Shown here one piece after another: positions 51,938-61,461 of a stretch of 64,000 nt of DNA; position 1 is the first letter of the stretch; each line of letters begins with the position of its first letter. Location: contig CACGLH010000001.1 of assembly GCA_902573735.1 (NCBI GenBank), forward strand, positions 186,001 through 250,000. The letters are read 5' to 3'. The notes under the pieces were generated by a model. That model searched no databases and had not been told where the DNA came from. It saw only the letters and a program-made list of their open reading frames with translations. A program made the translations under genes and the position numbers. The stretch comes from an uncultured Alphaproteobacteria bacterium. GTDB taxonomy: Bacteria > Pseudomonadota > Alphaproteobacteria > Rhodobacterales > Rhodobacteraceae.

Positions 51938-53233
51938 ATGTCTGAAAAAATAACAAAAAAAATTAATGATTTTTTTATTTATAAAAATAATAATTTGTAT
52001 GTGGAAGATGTTTCGGTCATTAACATTGCAAATAATATTAAAACCCCATTTTATGTATACTCAACAGCGTCATTGAGAAGACGATATATAGATTTGGCTA
52101 CAAGCCTAAGAAATATAAAACATTCGTTATATTTTTCAGTAAAATCAAATTCAAATCTTGCAGTATTGAGAGTGTTATCTTTATTAGGTTCTGGAATGGA
52201 TGTTGTATCTGGAGGTGAATACCTAAGGGCCCAAAAAGCAGGTGTTCCAGGTTATAAAGTTGTATTTTCAGGAGTTGGAAAAACTTTTGATGAGATTAAA
52301 TTGGCTTTAAATGGTGGAATTCGGCAATTTAACGTTGAAAGTATACCTGAAATTATAATGATAAACAAAATTGCTTCATCATTGGGTAAAAAAGCGCCAA
52401 TTTCAATAAGAGTGAATCCTGATGTGGATGCGAAAACTCATAAAAAAATTATGACAGGTACGTCAGAAAATAAATTTGGGATTCCCCTCAATTCTGCATT
52501 AGAAGTTTATAAAATGGCTTCTGAATTAAATAGTATAGAAATAGTTGGAATTGATCTTCATATTGGAAGTCAGATTACGGATTTATTACCATTTGAGACT
52601 GCGTTTATAAAAATTGCTAGTTTTATTGAAAAATTAAGAGAAGAAGGTCATTCAATAGATAGAGTAGATATAGGGGGTGGGCTAGGTATAAGCTACTCCA
52701 CAAAAGAGGAAGATCCTATATCAATTGACAAGTTTTCGATCATGTTGAGTAAGATTTTTAGCAAATTGAATATAGAAATTCAACTTGAGCCAGGAAGATT
52801 TATATCAGGTAACTCTGGTCTTTTGATAACGTCAGTAGTGTATTTGAAGGAAGGGACGAATAAAAATTTCTTGATAATTGATGCAGCAATGAATGATCTA
52901 TTAAGACCAGCTATATATGACGCAGAGCATGAATTTTTACCTGTAAGTGAGTCAAAAAATAATGACAATAAAATAGTCGCAGATATCGTGGGACCTATAT
53001 GTGAGAGTTCTGATGTATTTTCAAAAAATACAATCCTCCCAAAAATGACAAGTGGTGATTTTTTGGCTATTTATTCTGCAGGAGCATATGGGGCTGTTAT
53101 GTCATCAGAATATAATTCGAGACCCTTAATACCAGAATTAATAGTTAATGAAAACTTGGTTTCAGTCATAAGGAGTAGACCAAAGATTGAAGAAGTTATT
53201 AAAAGAGACCAAATCCCTTATTGGTTGAGATGA
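51938..53233 (+). CDS. lysA: Diaminopimelate decarboxylase
   Basis: PLP enzyme for the last step of lysine synthesis. The PLP lysine is in HSLYFSVKSNSNLAVL (about 62-77), the glycine loop is in VDIGGGLGISY (about 243-253), ELEPGRFISGNSG-type sequence (QLEPGRFISGNSG) near 282, and GPICESSDVF near 349 supplies the active-site cysteine. Length of 431 residues is normal. Together with dapD and dapE it covers three steps of the pathway in this window. Confidence 0.97.
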   Translation: MSEKITKKINDFFIYKNNNLYVEDVSVINIANNIKTPFYVYSTASLRRRYIDLATSLRNIKHSLYFSVKSNSNLAVLRVLSLLGSGMDVVSGGEYLRAQKAGVPGYKVVFSGVGKTFDEIKLALNGGIRQFNVESIPEIIMINKIASSLGKKAPISIRVNPDVDAKTHKKIMTGTSENKFGIPLNSALEVYKMASELNSIEIVGIDLHIGSQITDLLPFETAFIKIASFIEKLREEGHSIDRVDIGGGLGISYSTKEEDPISIDKFSIMLSKIFSKLNIEIQLEPGRFISGNSGLLITSVVYLKEGTNKNFLIIDAAMNDLLRPAIYDAEHEFLPVSESKNNDNKIVADIVGPICESSDVFSKNTILPKMTSGDFLAIYSAGAYGAVMSSEYNSRPLIPELIVNENLVSVIRSRPKIEEVIKRDQIPYWLR

Positions 53234-53245
53234 TTAAAGGATTAT

Positions 53246-53866
53246 TTATTTCATCAATTGTCTTTGAATGATTTGACTTAAATTAGTTACAAAAAAATCA
53301 ATATAATCTTTAAACATCAGTAATTCCTCCTCATATATTGTGTTTTGACCAATAAAAAATTCAGGTATTTGGTAAAAAATGTAACCACTGATAAAAAAAA
53401 TACTTATTATTATAAATCCTAGATAGCTTTTATTTAGTCCCCTTTCACTCTTAATTATAGTTGGTTCATCTTTGTTTTTTAATTTATCTCTAATATTTTC
53501 AACCCTATTCATCGAATTAGAGTTGGTATAAGACAGATTATTTTCACTATTTCGATTTTTTTCAATTTCAGAAATAGCCAATGAGGATAATAACTCTTTT
53601 TCTTGTTGTGAACTTAAAATACTTTCTTTTTCACCTGTTTCTTTTGAAATTATTTTACTTTTATTTAAAGAATTTTTTATTAAATTTTCTCTTCTATTTA
53701 ATTCAGTAGAAAATGAATCTTCTAAATTTAATTTAGTAACTTTTCCATCAACATGCTGGTACCAATAATTTGAACAATTAAAACACTTTACTTTTCTTCC
53801 TTTCTGAGAAAGCAGTTTTTTTTCAATTTCATAATTTGAGTTACAATGGGGACACTTTATAATCAT
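53246..53866 (-). CDS. MJ0042-type zinc-ribbon membrane protein
   Basis: Protein of 206 residues. The N-terminal zinc ribbon has two CxxC pairs (IKCPHCNSNYEIEKKLL and VKCFNCSNYWYQ, within residues 1-42), matching the MJ0042-type finger. A low-complexity polar linker follows, then one membrane helix (about 148-167, LGFIIISIFFISGYIFYQI) and a short tail. Function unknown. In many alphaproteobacteria this protein is encoded just before ftsE-ftsX; here those genes are missing and it points away from plsC. Confidence 0.82.
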   Translation of the reverse strand: MIIKCPHCNSNYEIEKKLLSQKGRKVKCFNCSNYWYQHVDGKVTKLNLEDSFSTELNRRENLIKNSLNKSKIISKETGEKESILSSQQEKELLSSLAISEIEKNRNSENNLSYTNSNSMNRVENIRDKLKNKDEPTIIKSERGLNKSYLGFIIISIFFISGYIFYQIPEFFIGQNTIYEEELLMFKDYIDFFVTNLSQIIQRQLMK

Positions 53867-53996
53867 GATAATTTGTCATTCAAAAAAAATATTAATGTAT
53901 TAAGAGTTATGAAATTATGATTTAAATATAATTAAATTATTTTTTTAATTTAAATTTTAGGTGCATTAGTATTTAATTTGTTTTGAGTTTGTAATA

Positions 53997-54725
53997 ATGA
54001 AATTTATCATAACAATAATTCGTGGATTAATAAATGACATATTGATATTTTTTTCTATGTTTGTTCTTGGTATTATAGGTCTACCATTTTCTATTATCTC
54101 AAAGAAATGGGCTTACAAGTTTATAAAACTTTATTGCTTGTCATGTTTTTTGATTTTAAGAACAATTTCAAATATTCGTGTAGAGTGTAGAGGTAAAATA
54201 CCAACAGAAAACGTTTTAATTTGTTCTAAACACATGTCATTTTTAGACATTATTATGCTAGCTTATTTTCTTCCTGAATTTAGTTTTGTAATGAAAAAAG
54301 AGATTGTGTTTACTCCAATAATCGGAATTTATGCTTTAAGAGTAGGGTGTGTGCCAGTTAAAAGAGGCTCTAGATCAAAAGCATTGACTAAAATGGTTTC
54401 AGATTATGATCAACATTCATATAATCAGGATAACCGACAAATAGTAATATATCCGCAAGGAACTAGGGTTTTACCAAATCAAACAAAGGAATATAAAGTT
54501 GGAGCAGGTGTATTGTATGGTAAATTTAATTTGCCTTGCCATTTGGTAGGAACAAATTCTGGCATTTTTTGGCCAAAAGGAAGTTGGGTGCGAAAATCAG
54601 GAACAGCAGTTATTGATTTTTTTGAAGTAATTGAACCTGGTATGTCATTAAACAATTTTATGAAAAGAATTGAAAAAAATATTGAAGATCGCTCTAATCT
54701 ATTGATGAAAGATTATCTAAAGTAA
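53997..54725 (+). CDS. plsC: 1-acylglycerol-3-phosphate acyltransferase
   Basis: Makes phosphatidic acid from lysophosphatidic acid at the inner membrane. An N-terminal hydrophobic region (about 8-35) precedes motif I, here CSKHMSFLDII (about 77-87), an HxxxxD variant: H-M-S-F-L-D. Motif III is IVIYPQGTR (about 149-157). Length of 242 residues is typical. It converges on accA with 10 bases between stops, placing two lipid genes end to end. Confidence 0.92.
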   Translation: MKFIITIIRGLINDILIFFSMFVLGIIGLPFSIISKKWAYKFIKLYCLSCFLILRTISNIRVECRGKIPTENVLICSKHMSFLDIIMLAYFLPEFSFVMKKEIVFTPIIGIYALRVGCVPVKRGSRSKALTKMVSDYDQHSYNQDNRQIVIYPQGTRVLPNQTKEYKVGAGVLYGKFNLPCHLVGTNSGIFWPKGSWVRKSGTAVIDFFEVIEPGMSLNNFMKRIEKNIEDRSNLLMKDYLK

Positions 54726-54735
54726 ACTGTTCATT

Positions 54736-55695
54736 TTATAATTTAAACTTGCCTACATCCAAAAACTTTTTTCTTCTTTCTTCTAGTATTTGGTCAGGAG
54801 TAATTTTATTGAATTTTTTTAATGATCTTTCTAGAGATTTCCCAACTTTTAAAATAATTTCATTTATATTTCTATGAGCTCCACCTATTGGTTCTGATAT
54901 TATTTCGTCAACTATTCCTAATTTAGTTAAATCCCCTGCAGTTAATTTGAGAGCTTCTGCTGCTTCTTTCATTTTATCTGAATTTTTCCATAAAATTGAG
55001 GCACAGCCTTCTGGGGATATTACTGAATAGATTGAATGTTCAAGCATTATAATTTTATTCGAAGAAGCAAGAGCCACTGCTCCCCCAGATCCCCCTTCAC
55101 CAATGATAATTGAAATTAATGGAACTTTTATTTGCATACATTTTGCTATTGAGCTAGCTATAGCTTCAGCCTGTCCTCTTTCTTCCGCACCCTTCCCTGG
55201 ATAGGCACCAGGTGTGTCAATAAAGGTTATTACAGGAAGATTAAATTTGTCAGCTAAATTCATTAATCTTACTGCTTTTCTATAACCTTCGGGTCTTGCC
55301 ATCCCAAAATTATGTTGAATTCTTGACTTTGTGTCGTCTCCTTTTTCATGTCCAATGATAACAATTGGTGTATCATTCAATCTTGCTAATCCTCCAATTA
55401 TTGATTTGTCTTCTGCAAATTTTTTATCACCTGCAAGTGGTATAAATTCAGTCATAAGTTTTTTTATATAAAGAGATGAATGTGGCCGTTCAGGATGTCT
55501 TGCAATCTGACATTTATGCCAAGGTGTTAAGTCTGAATATAATTTTTTTAATAATTGTTTTGATTTTTTTTCAATTTCTTTTATGTCATCATTTTTTTGT
55601 TTTTCTTCATTTTGGGATGAATTAATAGAACGTAACTCATTGGCTTTACCATCTAGTAAAGCAAGCTCTTTTTCAAAATCTAAATAGTGTTGCAT
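54736..55695 (-). CDS. accA: Acetyl-CoA carboxylase carboxyltransferase alpha subunit
   Basis: Alpha half of the carboxyltransferase that forms malonyl-CoA for fatty-acid synthesis. [21 protein letters not shown] at the N-terminus, [23 protein letters not shown]-type core (about 157-178) and [33 protein letters not shown]-type sequence (about 200-231) identify it. Length of 319 residues is normal. accD is not in the window. It lies 118 bases downstream of the MalY/PatB-like gene. Confidence 0.97.
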   Translation of the reverse strand: MQHYLDFEKELALLDGKANELRSINSSQNEEKQKNDDIKEIEKKSKQLLKKLYSDLTPWHKCQIARHPERPHSSLYIKKLMTEFIPLAGDKKFAEDKSIIGGLARLNDTPIVIIGHEKGDDTKSRIQHNFGMARPEGYRKAVRLMNLADKFNLPVITFIDTPGAYPGKGAEERGQAEAIASSIAKCMQIKVPLISIIIGEGGSGGAVALASSNKIIMLEHSIYSVISPEGCASILWKNSDKMKEAAEALKLTAGDLTKLGIVDEIISEPIGGAHRNINEIILKVGKSLERSLKKFNKITPDQILEERRKKFLDVGKFKL

Positions 55696-55813
55696 TTTTA
55701 AATCTTAAATTATTCTTTTGATTTAATTGATCGAACTACTCTTTGATAAAATTTCATATATCAGTTAATATTATTTATCCATATAAATTATTTTATTTTA
55801 TAAAATTTTATAT

Positions 55814-56980
55814 TTATTTAAAAATTGATCTAAGTCTATCTGTACTTTCTTTGACCAAGTTAGTTGAAGTGGCTAAATTAAATCTAAAGTGGTTGTAACC
55901 ACCCAATCCAAAAGTAGATCCACGCTTAGAAATAATCTTAGCATGATTTATTAGTTTTTTATAATTAGTATTTTCTGTGTCTCCAGTTTTAGAAAAATCA
56001 ACCCATGCTAAATAAGTAGAGTCGATTCTCATTGCATTTAAATGTTTTATACTTTTGATTTCTTTATCAAAAATATCTTTATTTTTCTTTAAATATTTGA
56101 GCAGATCATCTAACCATTCATGACCAGATCTCATAGCTACTTCACCTAAAATCATACCAAATCTATTTGGAGTTTCTCCTGTTGCAAAATTTGCTTTTTT
56201 AAATTTATCTCTAAGTGAATTATTTGGAATAATTACGTTGCCCATCAACCCACCTGCGATATTGAATGTTTTTGTAGTAGAAGTCATTAAAATATAGTTT
56301 TCAAAAAAGTTTTCTCCTATTTTAGGGAATGTAATATGATTATTTTCTGGATTTACAAGATCATTGTGTATCTCGTCAATTATCAAAATGAGATCATGTT
56401 TCTTACAAAAATAAGCAATATCTTTAAGCTCATGTTCACTCCACAACCTACCACTTGGATTATGAGGTGAACACAAAATAACTACTTTTTCATTACCCTT
56501 TATTTTATTTTCTAAATTATCTAAATCCAGATTATATGTTCCATTTTCTTTTATCATTTCACTTTCTATAAACTCTCTATTATTAGCTCTAATTATATTT
56601 CGAAATTGATGATAGACAGGTGAAAATATAATAATTCCATCGTTTTGGTTTGTAAAAGCTCTTAAAACTGTTCCTATGGCTGCGACAAGTCCATGGGCCG
56701 TATTTATCCATTGTGGTTTTGGTTTCCAGTCATGTTTTGTTTCTAACCATTTTACAACTTCTTTTCTGTAGCTTTCTATGCCGCCATAATAACCAAGAAA
56801 ACCTCTTTTAATCTCATTTTCTAGTGCATTTAATACATCAATTGGAGGTTTGAAAGACATATCAGCAACACCCATTGATAAAAATTTACAAATATCACTG
56901 TTGTTAGTGGCCTTAACGGCTTCGTATTTTAAAGAATTTTCTGGAATTTCTGCTAAGTAATTATCAAAATCATATTGCAT
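55814..56980 (-). CDS. MalY/PatB-family aminotransferase (cystathionine beta-lyase type)
   Basis: PLP fold-type I enzyme of about 388 residues, close to MalY/PatB C-S lyases. MGVADMSFKPPIDVLNAL (about 36-53), CSPHNPSGRLWSEHEL (about 170-185), LIIDEIHNDLV (about 203-213) and the PLP lysine in TSTTKTFNIAGG (about 236-247) are diagnostic. Likely cystathionine beta-lyase or cysteine-S-conjugate lyase; other aminotransferase activity is possible. I use the ATG one codon inside the track's TTG. Confidence 0.88.
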   Translation of the reverse strand: MQYDFDNYLAEIPENSLKYEAVKATNNSDICKFLSMGVADMSFKPPIDVLNALENEIKRGFLGYYGGIESYRKEVVKWLETKHDWKPKPQWINTAHGLVAAIGTVLRAFTNQNDGIIIFSPVYHQFRNIIRANNREFIESEMIKENGTYNLDLDNLENKIKGNEKVVILCSPHNPSGRLWSEHELKDIAYFCKKHDLILIIDEIHNDLVNPENNHITFPKIGENFFENYILMTSTTKTFNIAGGLMGNVIIPNNSLRDKFKKANFATGETPNRFGMILGEVAMRSGHEWLDDLLKYLKKNKDIFDKEIKSIKHLNAMRIDSTYLAWVDFSKTGDTENTNYKKLINHAKIISKRGSTFGLGGYNHFRFNLATSTNLVKESTDRLRSIFK

Positions 56981-57044
56981 CAATTTTTACCACAACCTTA
57001 ACTTAATCTTGCTTCAAAGATTTTATTAATTTAAATAATCTTTT

Positions 57045-57563
57045 ATGAGTGAACTGACAGTACTTTTACATCCTGATCCTAGACTTAAAAAAACATGTAC
57101 TCCTGTAACTAATATTGACAAGAGTATCAAGAAGCTTTGTTTAGATATGATAGAAACAATGTATAATTATTCTGGTGTAGGTTTAGCTGCATCACAGGTC
57201 GGAATATTAAAAAGAGTTGTAGTTATGGATTGTTCTGAGGAAGGTGAAAAAAAACCCAAAATACTTATAAACCCTGAAATAATATGGTCATCTGAAGATT
57301 TTTCTCTTTTTGAGGAAGGTTGCTTGTCCATTCCTGATATTCGTGAAGAAATAAAAAGACCTTCATCGGTTAGAATTAAATTTACTGATATAAGTGGAGT
57401 ATTAAAAGAGGATTTTTTTGAAGGTCTATGGGCTACTTGTATTCAACATGAAATTGATCATCTCAATGGAAAGTTATTTATTGATTACTTAGGACCCATA
57501 AAAAGGTCATTTATTACAAAAAAAATGAAAAAATATAAAAAAGAAATAAGTAAAAATAGTTGA
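57045..57563 (+). CDS. def: Peptide deformylase
   Basis: Metalloenzyme that removes the formyl group from new proteins. All three motifs are present: GVGLAASQVG (about 46-55), EEGCLSIPD (about 92-100) and QHEIDHLNGKLFID (about 135-148). Length of 172 residues is normal. It is seven bases before fmt, whose product adds the group that this enzyme removes. Confidence 0.97.
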   Translation: MSELTVLLHPDPRLKKTCTPVTNIDKSIKKLCLDMIETMYNYSGVGLAASQVGILKRVVVMDCSEEGEKKPKILINPEIIWSSEDFSLFEEGCLSIPDIREEIKRPSSVRIKFTDISGVLKEDFFEGLWATCIQHEIDHLNGKLFIDYLGPIKRSFITKKMKKYKKEISKNS

Positions 57564-57570
57564 GGTTTTT

Positions 57571-58491
57571 TTGCAAATTATACTTTTTGCCAGTTCAGGT
57601 TTTTCTCTTCCTTTAATAGACATTATTTACAATTCTGACCATAAACTATGTGCGATATATACTCAACCACCTTCTATTTCAGGAAGAGGTATGAGATTGA
57701 GAGATAATGCAATAGGTGTAAAGGCTAAGGAATTAAATATTCAACTTTTTTATCCCTCTAACATTAATAACACAATTGAAATAAATAAATTTAAAAGTTT
57801 AAATCCAGATATTGCTATAGTATCTGCTTATGGTCAAATACTGTCTTCAAATTTACTTAAAGTACCTAAATTTGGATTTATAAATTTACACCCGTCTTTG
57901 TTACCAAGATGGCGTGGAGCAGCACCAATTGAAAGAGCTTTAATGTCAGGTGATAAAGAAACTGGAATTTGCACCATAAAAATGGTTAGGGAACTTGACT
58001 CAGGTCCTATATTGGCTAGAGAAAAATTTGTAATTAATTCTAATGAAACTAACACCAGTTTATCGCACAAACTAAGTAAAATTGGAGCACTTCAACTATT
58101 AGAAGTTATAAATAATTTTGAATTTATTTCTGAAATTCCTCAAGAAAGTGATGGAATTACTTACGCATCTAAAATCCAAAAAAGTGAAACAAGAATTAAT
58201 TGGAATTTATCTGGTATAGTAGTTGATAGGATGATTAGAAGTTTATCTGAAAAACCTGGGGCTTGGTGTATTTTGAATGGTGCTAGAGTAAAAATATTGA
58301 ACTCGAAATATTTAAAATTAGAAGGAAAAACAGGTCATAATATTATATCTTCTGCAAATAAATCATCTCTTATTATTGCTTGTAGAGAAGGTGCAGTAGA
58401 GATAATGACTCTTCAAAAAGAAGGAAAAAAACCTATTTCTGCAAAGGAATTTCTTAGTGGTTATAAAGAAAACAATATCTATTTTGATTAA
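57571..58491 (+). CDS. fmt: Methionyl-tRNA formyltransferase
   Basis: Formylates initiator Met-tRNA with 10-formyl-THF. The start FASSGFSLPLID is followed by YGQILSSNLLKVPKFGFINLHPSLLPRWRGAAPIE-type sequence (about 91-120) with the conserved N-H-S region and GICTIKMVRELDSGPIL. The C-terminal OB-like domain is complete. Length of 306 residues is normal. The start codon is TTG directly after a GAGG site. It converges on rnhA with three bases between stops. Confidence 0.97.
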   Translation: MQIILFASSGFSLPLIDIIYNSDHKLCAIYTQPPSISGRGMRLRDNAIGVKAKELNIQLFYPSNINNTIEINKFKSLNPDIAIVSAYGQILSSNLLKVPKFGFINLHPSLLPRWRGAAPIERALMSGDKETGICTIKMVRELDSGPILAREKFVINSNETNTSLSHKLSKIGALQLLEVINNFEFISEIPQESDGITYASKIQKSETRINWNLSGIVVDRMIRSLSEKPGAWCILNGARVKILNSKYLKLEGKTGHNIISSANKSSLIIACREGAVEIMTLQKEGKKPISAKEFLSGYKENNIYFD

Positions 58492-58494
58492 AGA

Positions 58495-58953
58495 TTAGCT
58501 CTCAAATTTAATTTTGTTAATTTCTTCTCTAGCCAAAAAATCTGCTCTCTCATTTTCTATATTGCCAGCATGTCCTTTAACCCATTTCCAATCTACTTTG
58601 TTCTTATTTACTAATTCTTCTAATTCTTCCCAAAGTTTTTTATTTTTTACTTCTTTTTTAGCTGAAGTTTTCCAATTATTTCTCTTCCAGGAAGGGAGCC
58701 ATTCAGTTATGCCTTTCTTGACATAATTACTATCGGTTATGATTATTATTTTTGTTGGCTTTGTTAATGCCTTTAGGGTTTCAATAGCTGCTATTAGTTC
58801 CATTTGGTTATTAGTCGTTTCTTTTGCACTGCCAGAAAGTTCTTTTCTTTTTATTATTTCTTTATTTTTTTCTGCTAATAAAACTGCCCCCCAACCACCT
58901 ATACCTGGATTACCAGAGCAAGCTCCATCAGTATATGCCTTGAATTTAAACAT
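58495..58953 (-). CDS. rnhA: Ribonuclease HI
   Basis: Degrades RNA in RNA:DNA hybrids. The catalytic acids are in AYTDGACSGNPGIGGWG, in NNQMELIAAIETL, in IITDSNYVKKGI and near the C-terminus. The basic tryptophan-rich region (WLPSWKRNNWKTSAKK) and VKGHAGNIENERAD are present. I use the ATG giving MFKFKAYTDGA; the track adds five codons from a TTG. This ATG overlaps the DUF3429 gene end, so the two are coupled. Length is 152 residues. Confidence 0.96.
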   Translation of the reverse strand: MFKFKAYTDGACSGNPGIGGWGAVLLAEKNKEIIKRKELSGSAKETTNNQMELIAAIETLKALTKPTKIIIITDSNYVKKGITEWLPSWKRNNWKTSAKKEVKNKKLWEELEELVNKNKVDWKWVKGHAGNIENERADFLAREEINKIKFES

Positions 58954-59386
58954 TAAATCCCAATACAACTAGTAAAATAATCATTGCTGTGGTTAGTCGA
59001 AATCTTAATTTGAACCACCAATTCGGGAAACTTATAATTTTTGCTTTTGACAAGGAACGTTCTCTTTCTAGAGTAGCTAAAAATCCAATAGCAAGTAAAA
59101 AGCAAGTCATTGGAAGTAATAATGATAAAACTGCCCAAATTGACGGGCACATCGAAATAAATAATCCTTTAAAATCAATTTCTGATTTATAATGGGTCTC
59201 AAGAATAAATAATCCACCTCCCAGAAACGAAAGAATTGCTGCACTAAAAAGTACTCCAAACTCAATAAGTAAATCATTTATATTTTTACTAATGAAATTC
59301 AAATCAAACGAACCAATAACACCAATAATAATAGGAATGATGCCTGCATAGCTTAAATATTTTACTTTAGAAGGGATCTTTATCAT
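58946..59386 (-). CDS. DUF3429-like membrane protein
   Basis: Polytopic inner-membrane protein of 146 residues with about four to five hydrophobic segments. KYLSYAGIIPIIIGVIGSF at the N-terminus and FSAAILSFLGGGLFILE resemble DUF3429 proteins; the match is from memory, so the family call is moderate. Function unknown. Its ATG overlaps the ispH stop by one base (TAATG) and its end overlaps the rnhA start, making an ispH-DUF3429-rnhA unit. Confidence 0.72.
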   Translation of the reverse strand: MIKIPSKVKYLSYAGIIPIIIGVIGSFDLNFISKNINDLLIEFGVLFSAAILSFLGGGLFILETHYKSEIDFKGLFISMCPSIWAVLSLLLPMTCFLLAIGFLATLERERSLSKAKIISFPNWWFKLRFRLTTAMIILLVVLGFNV

Positions 59387-60315
59387 TAATTCCTTATAGA
59401 ATTGGGTATTTTAAATTGTATATCTTCTTTTGTAATTTCTATAAATTCAATTGTTGCCTTAAATCTTTTTTTAAATTCTTCGATTACTTGGTTAATTAAT
59501 ATTTCAGGAGCTGAAGCACCTGCAGTAAGTCCAATAGATTCCGACCCTGAAATTGATCGCCAATCTATATCATTAACGTTGTCAATTAGCTGAGAGTATC
59601 TGCACCCAGCATTTTTCCCAACCTCTACTAACCGTTTTGAATTCGAAGAATTTATTGATCCCACTACTAATAATCCATCTATAAGTGGTGAAATTTTTTT
59701 AACTGCATTTTGCCTATTAGTGGTGGCATAACAAATATCTTCTTTGTGTGGAGAAATAATACCAGGAAATCTATTTTTTAGCGCGTTTCCTATCTCTAAG
59801 GTATCATCTATAGACAAAGTAGTTTGTGTAACATAGGCTAATTTATTTTCATCTCTCGGATTTATAACATCCACATCCTTACAATTTTCCACTAGTAATA
59901 CCTCCCCATTGGGGAGTTGACCCATGGTGCCAATCGTTTCGGGATGGTTTTTATGGCCAATCATTATAATCTGATATCCTAATTTATGATATCTCTTTGC
60001 TTCAATATGAACTTTAGTAACAAGAGGACAAGTTGCGTCTATGTATTGTAAATTACGTTCTTCAGCTTCAGAAAAAACTGACTTTGCAACACCATGTGCA
60101 GAAAAAACTACTGGTCTGTCTTTTGGACATTCAAATAATTCATTGACAAATATGGCCCCTTTTTTTTCTAAATCTTCTACAACATATTTATTATGTACAA
60201 TCTCATGACGTACATATACGGGTTTTCCATATTTTTGCAGGCACTTTTCTACAATTTCTATTGCACGATCTACACCTGCACAAAATCCTCTGGGAGCAGC
60301 AACTAAAAGTTTCAT
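59386..60315 (-). CDS. ispH: 4-hydroxy-3-methylbut-2-enyl diphosphate reductase
   Basis: 4Fe-4S enzyme for the last step of the MEP pathway, giving IPP and DMAPP. The three cluster cysteines are visible: [11 protein letters not shown] (C12), [13 protein letters not shown] (about C95) and [12 protein letters not shown] (about C195). Length of 309 residues is normal. It has a good promoter upstream and is the first gene of a coupled three-gene unit. Confidence 0.97.
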   Translation of the reverse strand: MKLLVAAPRGFCAGVDRAIEIVEKCLQKYGKPVYVRHEIVHNKYVVEDLEKKGAIFVNELFECPKDRPVVFSAHGVAKSVFSEAEERNLQYIDATCPLVTKVHIEAKRYHKLGYQIIMIGHKNHPETIGTMGQLPNGEVLLVENCKDVDVINPRDENKLAYVTQTTLSIDDTLEIGNALKNRFPGIISPHKEDICYATTNRQNAVKKISPLIDGLLVVGSINSSNSKRLVEVGKNAGCRYSQLIDNVNDIDWRSISGSESIGLTAGASAPEILINQVIEEFKKRFKATIEFIEITKEDIQFKIPNSIRN

Positions 60316-60341
60316 AAGCCTTCTGAATAATTATTGATATA

Positions 60342-60370
60342 AAGATAATGCTGTTACAAATTTTGGTCAA
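60342..60370 (-). promoter_or_regulatory. putative sigma-70 promoter of ispH
   Basis: On the minus strand TTGACC and TATCTT are spaced by exactly 17 bases; the -10 box is about 27 bases before the ispH ATG. It is one of the best consensus matches in the window. Confidence 0.6.
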
Positions 60371-60450
60371 TATTTATATAATTTGCTATATTTAAATAAT
60401 TTTTGAAATATTATGGTAAATATAAATTTTAACAAAAAAATTTAAATAAT

Positions 60451-61029
60451 ATGATCAAATACTACATTGCTCTTGGGAGTAATTTAGAAACAGAAAATAT
60501 GAATAGATTAGAGATACTTAATAAAGCTCTAGAATATTTCCCAATGTTCAGTATTTCATTAGTTAAAGTAAGTTCATTTTGGGAAAGTAAATCATATCCA
60601 AATAATAACCAACCAAATTTTATTAATGCTGTATCTGAAGTACAATCTATATTAAATCCTTATCAAACATTATGTTCACTAAAAAAAATTGAAATTATCC
60701 TTGGAAGAAAAGTTAATTGTAGGTGGGGAAGTAGAGTATTAGATCTTGATATATTAGCAGCAGGTTCTTTAATATTACCAAATTTGCGTATATTTAATAG
60801 ATGGCTGAAAATGCCTCTTCAGCACCAAATTCAAAATCAACCTAACCAATTAATTTTACCACATCCAAGAATACAAGACCGTCTTTTTGTATTAAAACCT
60901 TTAAGTGAAATTAATCCTAACTGGATTCATCCTGTACTAAATAAAAAACCCTATGAACTCATTGATCAGAATAATTGGAATAAAGAAAGTTTATTAAGTT
61001 TGGTAGATAATAAAAATTTTATTCTATAG
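60451..61029 (+). CDS. folK: 2-amino-4-hydroxy-6-hydroxymethyldihydropteridine pyrophosphokinase
   Basis: HPPK of folate synthesis. YYIALGSNLE at the N-terminus, VSSFWESKSYPNNNQPNFINAV (about 41-62), the signature RWGSRVLDLDIL (about 91-102) and LPHPRIQDRLFVLKPL (about 134-149) are present. At 192 residues it is somewhat longer than E. coli HPPK (159), with the insert between LDLDIL and LPHPR and a short C-terminal extension. folB and folP are not adjacent. It lies 52 bases before rpoZ. Confidence 0.93.
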   Translation: MIKYYIALGSNLETENMNRLEILNKALEYFPMFSISLVKVSSFWESKSYPNNNQPNFINAVSEVQSILNPYQTLCSLKKIEIILGRKVNCRWGSRVLDLDILAAGSLILPNLRIFNRWLKMPLQHQIQNQPNQLILPHPRIQDRLFVLKPLSEINPNWIHPVLNKKPYELIDQNNWNKESLLSLVDNKNFIL

Positions 61030-61031
61030 TA

Positions 61032-61060
61032 TTGATTTTTTTTGAATATAATAATATTAA
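61032..61060 (+). promoter_or_regulatory. possible promoter of rpoZ-rel
   Basis: TTGATT and TATTAA with a 17-base spacer, overlapping the end of the short folK-rpoZ gap. AT-rich context lowers confidence. Confidence 0.3.
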
Positions 61061-61081
61061 TCTCATACTAAGGAGATAAAG

Positions 61082-61438
61082 ATGGCAAGAATCACAGTCG
61101 AAGATTGTATTGACAAGGTTCCTAACAGATTTGATTTAGTTCTGTTAGCAGCTCATAGAGCTCGTGAGATATCATTAGGTGCTGAGCTCACTGTAGATAG
61201 GGATAAGGATAAAAATCCTGTAGTAGCTCTTAGAGAAATAGCTGATGAAACTTTAACTGCAGATCAAATACGTGAGTCTGCTATTGAAAGTAGACAATTA
61301 CAGATTGAGGTCGATGAACCTGAAGAGGACCAAATGGCAACTCTTATGGGATCTGAAGCAGTTGAAGAAAGTCCTGAAGAAGAAATTTCTGAGGAAAATC
61401 TCTTGAGAGCTTTAATGGAAGCACAAGAAAAAAAATAA
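61082..61438 (+). CDS. rpoZ: RNA polymerase omega subunit
   Basis: Small RNA polymerase subunit that helps assemble beta-prime. The start [30 protein letters not shown] is the conserved omega core and keeps the MAR residues that form part of the ppGpp site in E. coli. At 118 residues it is longer than E. coli omega (91); the extra C-terminal part, after about residue 80, is strongly acidic ([10 protein letters not shown], then [14 protein letters not shown]). A clear AAGGAG site precedes the ATG. It lies 23 bases before rel, a common proteobacterial pair. Confidence 0.96.
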   Translation: MARITVEDCIDKVPNRFDLVLLAAHRAREISLGAELTVDRDKDKNPVVALREIADETLTADQIRESAIESRQLQIEVDEPEEDQMATLMGSEAVEESPEEEISEENLLRALMEAQEKK

Positions 61439-61461
61439 TTTTATTTTGAGTGGCTTCAATA

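Noticed and set aside
55795-55806. Perfect palindrome ATTTTATAAAAT before accA
   Set aside because: Pure A/T palindromes are expected by chance in this composition; no second copy or promoter link seen.
58953-59150. 65-residue minus-strand ORF in another frame of the DUF3429 gene
   Set aside because: The DUF3429 frame has proper membrane helices and coupled start and stop; this is a shadow.
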